Shown: piece by piece, positions 32,596 to 44,358 of the stretch | How the letters are laid out: each line of letters opens with the position of its first letter | Numbering within the stretch: the stretch's first letter is position 1 | From: Asterella californica | Lineage: Eukaryota; Streptophyta; Marchantiopsida; Marchantiales; Aytoniaceae | DNA: 64,000 nucleotides | Reading direction: 5' to 3' | Assembly (NCBI GenBank): GCA_036924285.1 | Contig: JAYKYS010000001.1 | Location: 25,357,501 to 25,421,500 of the forward strand | The notes under the pieces: model-generated | Seen by the model: the letters and a program-made list of their open reading frames with translations, nothing else | Databases searched by the model: none | Told to the model about the DNA's origin: nothing | Made by a program: the position numbers and the translations under genes

Positions 32596-33692
32596 CTATT
32601 CTCTGATTGCATGTGGAGAAAAACTTTTCTCTTTCTCTGTATCAGAAGTCTCCCCGTCAGTACAAGAATCATCAGGAATTGACGTACTAAAATAACCATG
32701 GATTGCAGCAGAATCAGCAAGATCGGTTATACTCGGAGTCATAGTATCACCACCAACTGATACGCCATGTGTTGATACATTAGACCAAGCACGCAATTCT
32801 TCTCGTGGTTTTTTATCCGATACTGACTCCGGAACTACACCTTCTGTCTTTAGAACTACATCTTCTTCCTGGGGTGCGATACATCTAGATGTATAACACT
32901 TCAATCCCTTGTTGTGTTTATGAAAGTTCACAAACCAATGATAATAAATATCATCAATTTTTCATCGAAAAGCTTTCATACATTCATCAAGTTGAAACTG
33001 AAGATTCTCTAGCTCTGGCTCGCTTTTCTCAATAAGACTTTTGATTGCATCCTTCCGCTATCGATTGATTTCGAACTTCCACAATAAAAGTTCTCGGCCT
33101 TCTGAGTTCATAAACCAACCCCGCACCGTTCTGATAGTACTATTGTGAACCAGATTATGCGTGGAATGATAATGAGTAAGGTATTTCTTGTCATAATACC
33201 TTCGATAATACTTAATAGTCCTAGGCGGATGTTTTTTGAAAATCCTATCGTAAGAGACTCCAAGATCATCGTTCAGAAAGATAGAGGTGATATCTTTGTC
33301 TTGTGTCCAGCCCTGTGCATTCACTTGCATTGCCAACTATAAACAACCATTCAGTTGCACTGTTGACTTCTTACAGTTGACTCTCGATTGAGAAAACGAG
33401 TTATTCTTTTTCGACTGCAGATGGGACACTTCTATCGTGGCAAGTTGTTTCTGATAAAACTGAATCAAGCTCTCAACTTCAGAGAATGACCAAGCGAGAA
33501 ATGATTGATGCGAGAAAGAGTTACTTCAGTCAACTTCAGAAAAACGTATCCGTCTATGTTTTGAGCTACAAACTTAGAGACAGTTTCAAAACTGCATCCC
33601 AAGAAGCTTTGTAGCTTCAAGGCTAACTCCGAACATGTATATCTCTCTATCTCTACACAAGAAAGAAATCCCCTGTGCATCCAGTCTGCCAT
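32596..33692 (-). pseudogene. Decayed SAM-domain-containing gene
   Basis: On the minus strand the frame from 33692 (MADWMHRGFLSC) contains LQSFLGCSFETVSKFVAQNIDGYVFLKLTE...GHSLKL, with the spacing of a sterile alpha motif (the conserved I-D-G, L-x-L-T and G-H-x-x-K-L). The frame stops at 33465, but a +1 shift continues as a helical segment (EVESLIQFYQKQLATIEVSH). A second frame, 33336-32596, reads a Tyr/Arg-rich segment (IKYYRRYYDKKYLTHYHSTH) and a Ser/Thr-rich tail, interrupted by TAG near 33058 and TGA near 32960. SAM domains mediate protein-protein or RNA binding. It could instead be a split gene with introns; I see no good splice pattern. It lies between the arms of the large inverted repeat. 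Confidence 0.45.
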
Positions 33693-34110
33693 AGTAACTT
33701 CGCATGGCCAAGTTAACCTTGACTGCTAAAGACAGCTCAAGACAAGTGAAGGTTACAACATCGAGCGCGAACTTAGAATGGCGTCTAGTTGGAAAGCAAA
33801 ACTTATATAGAAGACCAGATCTAGACAAAACTAGCAAAATACCATAACTTTCTCTCTCATATCTCGCGCTTCCTCTAACAACTTCTAATTACTCAGATGA
33901 AATTAATCACATAAGGATCTTTCCATATTTCTCGCTTTCTATCTCCCGCTTCCTGTAACAACTCTCACATCCAGTTAGTAAAACCAGACTAAGCACGTGC
34001 TATGAGACCTGTACATATACACGTCACCTTGGTAGGTTCAACCGCCAATTCTTGATATCTCTCCTATCACGCGTAAAGTTCTCCACGGACAGGTGCATAG
34101 ATCTGGACAG

Positions 34111-34180
34111 ATCCGTGACACAATGGTGTGCTAGTACGGTCTTTCTTTCGGAAGTGAGATCGTGGATTCAAAATGCCTTA
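34111..34180 (+). repeat. tRNA-like sequence, probable SINE head or tRNA relic
   Basis: CCGTGACACAATGG resembles a pol III A box and, about 50 nt later, GTGGATTCAAAATGCC resembles a B box (GGTTCGAATCC). Spacing suits a tRNA, but the acceptor ends do not pair, so it is not a working tRNA gene. A T-rich stretch follows. Confidence 0.4.
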
Positions 34181-35062
34181 CTTTTTAATTTTTAAGATGT
34201 TCGAAGGACGAACTGCCTAGATCGTTAAAAGACGTCCCCTTCATGCACCATGTAGTGCATATAGTAACCACCAAAATCTCTTCCAGCTGTCCTCGAAAGA
34301 TAATTTATTGAATTAATTTTAAATGGAGTTATCAGTTCAGTCAGACCACCCGTCTTTACCGTGCATGGTGTAGACTTTTCCCTGTAATTATAACATACCA
34401 TGTCACCCTCCACTAATCTTAAGAATATCCTATTGGTTAACATACAAGTCACAGAAGGGCTAACCTGGCCAAAGGTTAGGTCAAGCAGAAATAGACAATT
34501 GAGGTCAAGAAATAAATACTTAGTTCTCAAAAGAGTCCGATCAACCAGTATGAATTATATGATCAATAAGTAATTAATTATAATCAAATAAGTTAGTTAT
34601 GATAATGGTAACATGATCAAGTTAGAGGTAACCAGTTGCAGCAATCACACTCACTCGTCAACTGAAAGTCCAGGGCACGTCCTTGTCGGACATCTCGAGC
34701 TCAGGGTTAATTAGCAGTCGTTGAGGGATCCGGTGCGGCATTAATGTATTTCCAAAAAAGAAAATTAATTCAACCATGCTTTGTTAAAATTCTCTTCCTC
34801 TAACGAGAATTTCAAAAGATTAATTAAAGAGTCAACTCTACTCATATTAAATGACGTAGTGCGAGTGTGCATAAATCTTGATAATCCGATGAACTAACAA
34901 ATAAAGATATCTTACTATTTCCATACCCGGCATGGCAATAGTACACGTAGAATTAACTTGTTGCTTAAGTAAGTAATTAGCCTTCTCCTTAGCAACCTTC
35001 CAACACAATGGAGTTGAACCTTCTCCTCTTATGCATCAGATCCGATGATCATACTTTTCCCT

Positions 35063-35094
35063 GGAGATTGCCCATATCAATATGGGCAACCTCC
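35063..35094. repeat. Palindrome around TTGCCCATAT/ATATGGGCAA
   Basis: Perfect 10-bp arms (35068-35077, 35080-35089) with a 2-nt loop; one mismatch farther out the pairing continues (GGAGA/CCTCC). Confidence 0.8.
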
Positions 35095-36186
35095 CCGGGA
35101 GGTCACATCAATAGTGACTGTCATATGGGAAGGTAAAAAGTATAAAAAGAAAAAGAATACTATTTAGTGAGAACACTTTGACATGAAAAAAGACCCACAT
35201 CATTTTTGACAACAGACAGGTAAGTCACTCTCATAATAGGATTGATGTTACCTCGAGCTCAGAATCTGATCTGTCTATTAGTACACGACTTTGTCCTTTA
35301 TGTACTAAAGTATCATAAGACTTTTTATGATTATCAATAGTACTAGTTTAAGATCAGATAGGAGTTTATAAGCTCCTCTTATTCAGTTTGGTAGTGCTAC
35401 CGCTCATGACTTAAATTGAAAGTCATGATGATCTGACGGAAGAGCTTCTTTATACGATAGAAATTTGCTTCTCATTTTGGCCAATTAGCAATAAAATTTT
35501 ATGGAGTTCTGGTAACTTGTTCACGTTACTTGGTAAGGTATATGTAATTCAGAGTCATCAGTCCATTAAAGTATACTAAATAATTTTCATTTCAGAATAC
35601 GTATTACATGTGAACTCTTTCTCTTGTTTTTTCAACTTATTTCTGTTCTAAGTTTATTGTCCTTATCAACTTTCATAAGTTGATCATATCCGGTTGAGAG
35701 AGATAATTCTTGAAAATTCTTGTTATTGAACAGTTATTCTGAAACTCTTTTGAGTACATTTTCTAAACTTGTTTGTAACATTTAAACTACAATTTAGTCT
35801 AGAACTCTCATATTTATGGAAGCTCTAGAGTCTAGAGGGTTGCAAGTGCTCCATCCTCAAATTTTGATCCGGCCAAGTTCACAAGTTCGCTTGTATTAGC
35901 CTTGTAAGCCATGTAAAGACCTAAATCCGGAAGAAGAGAAGAAAAACAAGCTTGCAAGAAGTATATTATTAAAAATTAAAGACAATACGGGTTATTGGAA
36001 TTCTCTAGACAGTAAAAAACGAAAATCTATTCATGTGTCACTAATGTGGAAGACCTTGCCATACACATAAATCTAGTCACAATTGCGTCATAGTTACATC
36101 TTTTTGTGAGGATTGATAGTTTAAATAAAAGTTTATTTTGTTATAGTCACTATCACACATTATATTAATACAAATATTCTGTTCCA

Positions 36187-36250
36187 ACTAAGTGACTCAT
36201 TATTCAAATCCTTGATTCAATCAAGGATTTGAATAATGAGTCAGTTAGTT
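36187..36250. repeat. Near-perfect palindrome, arms about 31 bp
   Basis: TGACTCATTATTCAAATC... meets its reverse complement with a 1-nt centre at about 36218. The inner 25-bp arms are perfect; outside them one mismatch is followed by more pairing. Size and AT-richness suit a small fold-back element. Confidence 0.85.
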
Positions 36251-37743
36251 TTAAATGATTTAAAACTTTTATTACAAAATAGATTTTTAATAGGGTTCAT
36301 TTGTTTGATCATGTTTATAAGCTTACATACAAGTTACCCCCAATGTTCATGTTCTTTGCATATTTATTGCCTCCTCAATGATCTTGTATATTTCTCTTGC
36401 ATATTCACCCAATGCAAAGTGGTGTAATTTATTACTTAACCTCTTGCATAATTTATTGTCCACCTCTTCCGATGAGAAGGGTTAGGTGATAAATTGAATC
36501 TATAACAAATATTAATTACAAAACTAGACAAGAGGTGGATCTTATGGTTCCTTGAGCGTGCTTTTTACATTGCTTATTGTACTTTTTCAGGTAGTATTCA
36601 AATCCATGTTATACAGAACATTTAGTATTTATATAATTAGAACTAACAACTCATTAGTAAACTTTAATCCAAAATTGATTTATATGTTCGGTACAAAAGC
36701 ATCGCTAGATTTGTTCCTCTTTCCACGCTTGTCTTTTTCTTTCCTTAATGTATTTTCACTAAAATTTTCTGAAGCCAGTTACAAGATAATTGTTCGTTGA
36801 CCAAGGTGCTTGACTGTCAGTTGTTTTCAGTACAGAATAGACAGAACATTTAAATCTTATACAAGGGGTATTTAGCAGTGGCGCAGTTACTCGCCGGTCA
36901 TTATTAGGTGGAGGAACTGTCTCTGTTATCTGGTTGATGAAAACAAATTTGGTGAATGGGTATTAAAATCATTTGGTTGTTTTCGGGAGCTCATAATTTA
37001 CGACAACTTTGTACATAGTTCAAGCTTATACAGTACAGTTGAAACTATCTTGTAGAATAGATTGAAGCTTAGTAAAGAAAGTGTCTCCAGATTTTATTAT
37101 CTTTAATTTTAAGGTTCATTGTTCTTTTCGATTTCAGTTTTCATTGTTAATCGTATCAAGTCGTTCCAAATCTCTTAGGTTTTCATATCAAGTTCTCCAT
37201 ACGTTTAAGGTGCGGATAGAACATATAAAACACCACGATCAGTAAATGCTATCTACCAAAGTAAATATTGAGAAAAAATGTAAATTTCAAATTTAAAAGA
37301 ATTTTACGTGGCTCCATTCCAGAGTTATCAAAGTAACTCTTGGACTGACTACGTAAGATTCTTGAATGTTAATTGAGACAAGAAAATTATCTAGTTATTT
37401 ATGAAAGTAAAGAATCCCTACAAAGCATTTTATGTATATTTGAAAACTTATATTGGCATATTTTCTATATCTATAAAACCTATATATTTGTATGATATAG
37501 AAAATTTAAGAAATCATAAATCTACATCTCAAAAACTGTGAAATAATTTTCTTTTAACATAGGAATTTTCAAAATCTTTTCCTAGAGGAAATATTAAACC
37601 TACCATTTTTTCCTTGATGACCAATTTCCCTACATACATGTCTTTCATATAATGAAAACATTAAATTTCCCTACATATTCCAAGAGATAAACTTCCTAAT
37701 GATATAGCATGGTGTGGTGAGTGAGAACTGATAATGATATATA

Positions 37744-37855
37744 ATATACTTAGCGTGATAACGTCGTTGTTATCACGCTAAGCATATTATATATGCTTAG
37801 CGTGATATATTAAGCATATATAATATATCACGCTTATTATATGCTTGATTTAAGT
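37744..37855. repeat. Cluster of overlapping hairpins with core CTTAGCGTGATA
   Basis: Arms 37744-37762 and 37769-37787 pair with one mismatch. The motif CTTAGCGTGATA and its complement recur to about 37855, giving several alternative hairpins. Confidence 0.8.
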
Positions 37856-39692
37856 CTTACACAAGACTCTTAAGACTCCATTCCATTTCCCTCGGTTCTC
37901 TTCATCTTGTCAAGAGTCTTTTCCTCGTTTGATGTTTTTTCAGATATGCGGATGAGCATTCTTGTTGGTCCTTCTCAGAAGAGGGATGTTACCCTGCAAT
38001 TATTGAGGCGTCAAGAATACTTGGTTACTGTGTATCTATAGCAAGAGTGTTTTTGGGTCAGGTCTCTCTTACTTCCAGACGAAGCAACGGATAAAGGAGA
38101 GTTCCATGCATGCTTAGTAGCTTTGGCCATTTTACACTGTGGTGGCTGCGATGGTTATGCCTTTCCCCCTCTGCACTTGAAAAGGCAGGGTCGTTGAAGT
38201 ACGACACTGAGTCTCAAAATTCTGAAATTTTCACGTGACGCAATGCTCGATGTTCACAAAAGACAGAGCTGCAACTTCGGCCCAGGTTTGAACTCCCTGC
38301 ACCATGGCCACTTATGATCATGAGATCTCAGGATTGGTTCTAAGCGATGAATGACTCGATTCTGGTATCGATATAGTCTAAAGAACTACTTTTCAGTTTG
38401 TATCTTGTGACGCAAGTTCAGATGAACACCTCGTCCACTCCAACTTCATGTCCTCTGAGTTTCATGTGTTCTAGAGTTTTGTACTGTAAGCGCTTCGATC
38501 ATTTACGTTGTTTCTGTGCTGCTGTCCTGTACAGTCCATGTTTCGTGATCCAGTCTTGGGTGATCTTTAGTCAGAGCTCTTTTAATGTAGCACGCGCTCA
38601 TACTAGTAACCATCGTCTCGCAACTGAGAGGTCATGATTTCAGAATCGATCTTGGGTGCAAATAAGTGCATCTGCACTTGGAGTTCGGATGGGTTGTTTG
38701 TTATGCCGTGAACAACTCGTTCTTCAATTTGTGTGGTTCGCAGATGACTGTGTAAGAAATGGATGACTGAATTCTCTATAATGATCCTCATGGTGTAGAG
38801 GTTGAACGTACTGTGTGGTTGTAGGATTTCAAGGCCAACAAAGAAGTGCTCTAAGACTGTTATGGGGCACGGATAGCAAAATGGATGCGAGAGTGCGCTT
38901 ACCAAATGTACTCAAACTACTAGAGTGTTTCAATACTTTCAGCTGGCAGGGAAGATGAGATCATAGAGCCAATGTAGACTTTCTTGGTATCAATATGTAT
39001 TGCACTGCATCGAAGTCAGGGAGCGGATGGAGATACATGAGGCAGGAGAGTGTTCTGTTGCATGCTCTAGATCTGTGTACCTTGTGGTAGTTAGGTGCTA
39101 CAGTGTACATCTACTCATTACTCACAGTTGTTTCTTACACTTTTGTTAGGAGAATTTTTACTAACCTCTACCTTCTTCGTGGTTGACAATCTGCGGTTGC
39201 AAATGTTGGCTCGATTATTCCTAGCTGCCTCCTGTTTGCTTCTCCAGACGATGTTGTATGTGTACTCAGTACTCTCAAAATACTCCATCCGCATTCTGAT
39301 CAAGCTCTCATACATCATTTCCACCATCTCTCACTCTGACTTTCCATTAGATGTACGTCTAGCAATAGAAGAGAACTCAAGGCACAGTAGGGATACTGTC
39401 CCTACTTGACAGATGGTACTCTATTATCATGATAACTCTTGAACAATGCTTAGAACTGGCAGATAGGATGGATTCCAATTCTGAGCACTCCCCACTTCCA
39501 TCACTTACGTACCCCTCTACTTACGACTGATGAGTCAAAGCTCGTCTACGACCTCACAATTTTGTTTTCATCTGAAAAAAGTCTTACATCCAAACTTTCC
39601 AATATCTTCTGGCAAATAGGAGACAGAAATATAACACTTCAAGTGTTCTATTTCGTCTTGTGTGTTCTTTCAATGAAGTGTTATATTTCTGT

Positions 39693-40666
39693 GTACTCAA
39701 TAAGAGATGAAACATCGCCGAAAATCACAGTAGACATTTATTTCTCTGCCATGGTGTTATACAGAACTCTAAAAGCTATCTCTGTATAAAAAATACTCTC
39801 TAGAGCCTGTTGTTACCTAAACCTCCATAAGAATTATTTACAGTTGTTGAATAGTACCTTTGCAAGTGCAAAAAATGATAAAAAAATACATTAACTGAGA
39901 AACGCAAACTTTCGATAAGAGTACTACCAGAGGTTACTCTCAAATCATTACACTTATCCAGGTTCGATTTTATAGCGAAAAGTCTCACCGTATTCGAGAA
40001 GAAATTCCAAATAAAGTGGATGTTTACCGGTATGCATTAACACCAGCCTGAAATTTTCTAAGAGTATCGTAATTAGTTCACATTTAGAGTCTTAGAATAA
40101 AGATTTTTGATTTCTCCCTGACATCTGTTTTACACTTTTTGTGTACTTTGGAAATGTACATTTTCAACCGGAACTAGTTACTCTATTTCTGGATACTCCC
40201 CAAACCTTGCTCTGCTCCGAGATGGAAAGACTCTCTCGAGGTGTTTGCCGAGACGAGCATAGATCAGCCAAGGAAGGTCGTGACGCAAGCCCTTCTACAG
40301 CAATTCCCTCACTTTTCTCTTCACTTTTATGGGTGTTGCATGCTTCGCTCTTAGGTTTCTTCTTCTCAAGTTGATGGATAGTAGTCGAGTACAAATAACC
40401 TTAGCCTCTGTTTCACAACCACTATCTGACGTTGTGTTAGGATATTACATAAAATAATCATTTAACAGTCGCATCTCTTTTGTTTTTAATAGAACTTTTT
40501 TTTACAACAGGTTCACTTTATGGGTTTAGTACTCGAAAGTCAAGAGTCATGAACAATAGACGTGTTATGCAACAACATAACATGAATAGGAAAATAGATT
40601 CCAAGGATGAAAACTTCTGCATATAAAAAGACATCGCTAGTTAAAACTCTATGTTGAGAAATGAAA
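39693..40666 (-). repeat. Right arm of the large inverted repeat (about 974 bp)
   Basis: Reverse complement of 28567-29520. The interval from 28567 to 40666 is 12.1 kb. A shorter related segment, CTCACCTTATGGGTTTAGTACT (41609-41630), lies 1 kb further right. Confidence 0.9.
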
Positions 40667-40904
40667 ATACACTATATAAAATACATAATATAAAAGATTT
40701 GATTTAGAGAAAGTGAAGTAAAAAAGACTCTACGAGAATTAATACTTCAAGTTGGCGCTAAAGACTTTTCAAAACATAAAGAAATTTATGTAAGAACAGA
40801 AACGTACAGAAAAGTTGTAAGAAGAGAACTCTAACAATTGCTAGTATGTGAAATCTAGATACCTTGTGAGAAAAGTGCTTTCGTAAGCACCCGTGCATAT
40901 AATT

Positions 40905-40935
40905 ATTCACCTCTTCCAAAGTTGGGAAGAGGTGA

Positions 40936-40961
<26 letters not shown>
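40905..40961. repeat. Hairpin ATTCACCTCTTCC followed by a (TA)n run
   Basis: Perfect 13-bp arms 40905-40917 and 40925-40937, directly followed by about 13 TA units to 40961. The arms resemble the CCACCTCTTCC near 36460. Confidence 0.85.
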
Positions 40962-40966
<5 letters not shown>

Positions 40967-42585
40967 CAGGCGGTTCAATTTATTAACTTGTGTTCTCCAA
41001 GGAGCGTCTGGACTCTTTGCACTTATGGGTTAAGTCTGGTTCCTTCGTCACCTGTTGGTCCAGTTAACATATAATAATTAAAAAATAATTTAATTCTTTT
41101 CTATAATTATTATCTATGAGATCTATTAATGTATCCGATAATGTGTACCGCTTATAATATCCTGTGCTGAAATCTATGGTTATCTACCTATCAATCAAGT
41201 AAATGTCAGAACCGGGAGGATTTGACATTTCAAGCAGCAAAAAGAAATTAATTTATTCTGAATCTTCTTTTCATAATCAACGGTGATCTCACTTTGATGA
41301 GTGAATGATCACAGTTGATGCTACCATAGGGTATTATAAGCGGTACCCAAGCACCGGGTACATTATATTATTTTATTATCTAATATAATATATTTTCTAT
41401 TTCATTAAGAGAACAAAAGTTCTGCAGAAGTTCATCCAGAACGCATATTATTTTTAGAATTGCTTCAGTCGTATTTTTGTAAAATTGCCTCTAATCCTGC
41501 TATCCTGAGCCGATGTTTCACATTCACATGCTGCCATTGCGTTACAAAAGAATATTCGATTTCTAGTGACAATTTTCCAGAAATTTAATACTAAATCTTT
41601 TCACAAACAAGCTCACCTTATGGGTTTAGTACTGAAAAGTCACGAGTCGCGAAACGAGTTACAACGAAATAAAATACACATAAAAATAACAGATTCCATA
41701 TACAACAAAGCGTACCGACAAAACTTCATGCATCACGCCCTTTTGTCCGTACTGAAACGATTGCTTTGTTCGTTCCTAAAGTTGAGATTCCTGCTATTGG
41801 TGCCAAGGATCGATGGGGAGGTGTATTTGCGAGACAAGTTTAATGCATGCTGGCCCATTGCAATTGGAGGTCATGATCAGACTCGTATGAATACACTATT
41901 CATTCGTGTCTATGTATATACGTGAATGAACTGTAGCTTTTGTCAAATTAACCCGATTAGTCAACTCTCTGAGAACCACTCACATGAATTCTGGAGCGGA
42001 ATGCACTTTTGCTGAGTGATAGAGTCGAATCACATATTCCCTCCGCAGAATGCACTTTCTCATTATTCCGCAACTCGTAGATTCATTCCGCATGCATTCC
42101 GCGGAACTTGCCAATCACCTATCGCTGATTGTTACTTATATGGGAATGGACGATCATATTCTTAACTTGGTTTTCTCTTATACTTATTGTTAATGACTGT
42201 GACGTGTAAGTCGAAACTTACACTTGCACTGTAAGTTTCAAGTTATATTATCTGAACTCTGACATGGATTTGGATTGTGTGCCGCTTTACTCTCCGCTTT
42301 CGCTTCCGCAAGTGTGACCAAGTGACTCCCGAGTCACTTGGTGGTGTTGCAATCAAATATTGATCGCTCGAGCTCTACGTAAATAAGGCTTTCTTTCCCA
42401 TACAGTATTGATCCCTGCAGGAATCTGTGCTGTATATATGTTTTGTCGGGAAACACCTCTATGGCAGGGGTCGGTTTCTCCCTGTGCTGAGCCACGCGTG
42501 TTGGAGATTCACGAGATACAGGCACGGTTGCAAGTCCTAGTGTGGAACAGGTCCCGGAAGATCATACAGGTCTCGGAAGATCATC

Positions 42586-42613
42586 ATACGTCTTCATGAT
42601 CATGAAGACGTAT
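42586..42613. repeat. Perfect 28-bp palindrome containing GAAGAC
   Basis: ATACGTCTTCATGA and its exact reverse complement with no spacer. It follows two imperfect copies of CGGAAGATCAT (42555-42583). Confidence 0.9.
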
Positions 42614-43809
42614 TATTTGTACTATCGCTTCTTTCCGCTTCTAATTTGTTGACCGACTGAATTACGTGTACCATTCTTCATGTGAGCTAACGTTAACAAC
42701 ATCACATGCTTTATATATCAGTTAATGATAATAAACAAAGGACCCGAAGATATTCCTCCGCATTTACGGAGGATTTGAGGACGTCTGAACCCCCTACACC
42801 CCATGGAAATCATTGCTCCAGTAGTGTTCGCGAAGGTCGAGAGTGCTGAGCTCGTGATCCGAGAACGTTCTGGTTTGATCATCAGAACATCGATAGCAGC
42901 TTCAGAAATGTAGTCTATTCCGAGCTGAGGGCGGGTATTAACTCTGGAGCTAGGTCAGTCTTACTAGCTCTATCTGGAGTCTGATGTCAGTCGACGACTA
43001 CGTAATGACAAGTAACGTACAAAAGTTGCTTACACTATAGCTAATGTAGAAAAGCAATGTCAAAAGGTCTACAGATCCGTCCCGCCGGTTGTGGCAGTGT
43101 CGATCGATGGTGCGTCTTAATCATATAGGTGTAAATTAACGACAGTTTTTAACTTATCCAAATACACATGATTCCACACCTGCCAGATCACAGGAAGAGG
43201 AAGTTGATTCTCCAACAGCCGCAAGTCAAAGTACACTGCATTAGATCTAGAGGCAGAGCTCGAGCGTTGATGTCCCACAACCCAAACAGACCCGAGCAGC
43301 GCTAGCCGCTCCCCGAAACATGTACAGCTTTTAACACACGACGCTTAGTGAATAGTAAACCTGTCAGTGAATTCGCTCATTGCCAACCAAACAATTAAAT
43401 ATTGAGTGGGCGAATACCAGAAATTCAATATGGTCTGTAAAGTTAAAAAGGCTAGACAGGACTACGAAAGAGACGAGTTCCCTTTGCACCAAACTATAAC
43501 TTTACGCAGGGGAGGGCCTTTCGAGCTCATCGTGAATCATATGCATCGTGACGTATCCCTCAATATTTTATTGAAAATTTTGTTTCAACAATGCCATGTG
43601 CCTCGGTAGTCGGTAGCAATTGATTATTAAACGCTTAATTTAAGAATTGCTACAGTTTATACATGGATGAGCATGTATTCATACGGGTCTGACCTCGAGC
43701 TCCAACGGGCCCACATGTGAACTTGTCGCTACTACCCCATCTTGGCAGTGCTCAATAGCAGGACTTTGCGCTTTGGGAAGGAGGACTTTTGTACGCCTAG
43801 GAGCTCCAG

Positions 43810-43817
43810 TATAAAAG
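43810..43817 (+). promoter_or_regulatory. TATA box of the FPFPPAW repeat gene
   Basis: TATAAAAG lies 134 nt before the ATG at 43951; a start near 43840 would give a leader of about 110 nt. Upstream are GGGCCCAC (near 43708), a TCP/site-II-like motif, and CACATGTG (near 43713). Use of these sites is inferred. Confidence 0.7.
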
Positions 43818-43950
43818 GAGTTCGATGAGAAGCAGATCACACACTACTCAGTCCACAGACTTTGATTGTTGAGTAACATCTTCAACCAGCTGATACTCGA
43901 GCACTAAGCTGCATATAGCACAGAAGGACTCACAACTCACAAGTACCAAT

Positions 43951-44358
43951 ATGGCTACCTTCATGACGACCGGCTTCAGCGACTCGAGCTCTCACTCTCT
44001 GGGTGTCTTCCCTTTCCCACCTGCGTGGTCTCCAGAGTCTCGCTCGATGGGTGCCTTCCCATTCCCACCTGCGTGGTCTCCAGAGTCTCGCTCGATGGGT
44101 GCCTTCCCATTCCCACCTGCGTGGTCTCCAGAGTCTCGCTCGATGGGTGCCTTCCCATTCCCACCTGCTTGGTCTCCAGAATCTCAGTCCCTGGGTGCCT
44201 TTCCATTCCCACCTGCTTGGTCTCCAGAGTCTGAGTCCCTGGGTGCGTTTCCATTCCCACCTGCGTGGTCTCCAGAGTCTCAGTCCCTGGGTGCCTTCCC
44301 ATTTCCACCTGCATGGTCTCCAGAAAAGGAATCCTCAGTACTGGGTCGCTGGATTTAG
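43951..44358 (+). CDS. Unknown small protein of seven 16-residue FPFPPAWSPE repeats
   Basis: The 135-residue product starts MATFMTTGFSDSSSHSL, then has seven 16-residue units (44002-44337) of the form GAFPFPPAWSPESRSM, and ends VLGRWI. Units 2 and 3 are identical in DNA; later units change SRSM to SQSL or SESL. The start is chosen because it is the first ATG after the TATA box and has the plant-like context AATATGGCT. There is no clear signal peptide or membrane segment. Pro, Phe and Trp dominate, as in low-complexity structural or binding proteins. A GGTAAGC splice-donor-like site at 44380 follows the stop. I do not recognise the family. Because the unit is 48 bp, other frames are open too. 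Confidence 0.65.
   Translation: MATFMTTGFSDSSSHSLGVFPFPPAWSPESRSMGAFPFPPAWSPESRSMGAFPFPPAWSPESRSMGAFPFPPAWSPESQSLGAFPFPPAWSPESESLGAFPFPPAWSPESQSLGAFPFPPAWSPEKESSVLGRWI
44002..44337 (+). repeat. Seven tandem 48-bp units in the coding region
   Basis: Unit boundaries at 44002, 44050, 44098, 44146, 44194, 44242 and 44290. The two central identical units indicate recent unequal exchange or slippage; the last unit diverges after PAWSPE. Confidence 0.95.

Larger units (their letters stand above)
34181..39692. other. AT-rich, gene-poor stretch with several palindromes
   Basis: No gene is recognised on either strand; the longest frames are about 100 codons and have no familiar motif. Palindromes are listed separately. 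A reduced match to the hairpin family of 30990-31045 (TAGGTGATAAATT) occurs near 36484-36496. Confidence 0.5.
40667..43809. other. Intergenic stretch with small repeats, no gene seen
   Basis: Contains the hairpin and TA run at 40905-40961, a short relic of the large inverted repeat (41609-41660), and the palindrome at 42586-42613. The frames 41566-41925 and 43406-43609 have no recognised product or promoter. Confidence 0.5.

Noticed and set aside
28567..40666. LTR retrotransposon reading of the long repeats
   Set aside because: The arms are inverted and not direct, and no RT or integrase lies between them.
41566..41925. 119-codon plus-strand frame
   Set aside because: Its first part is a relic of the large inverted repeat; the rest has no familiar motif.
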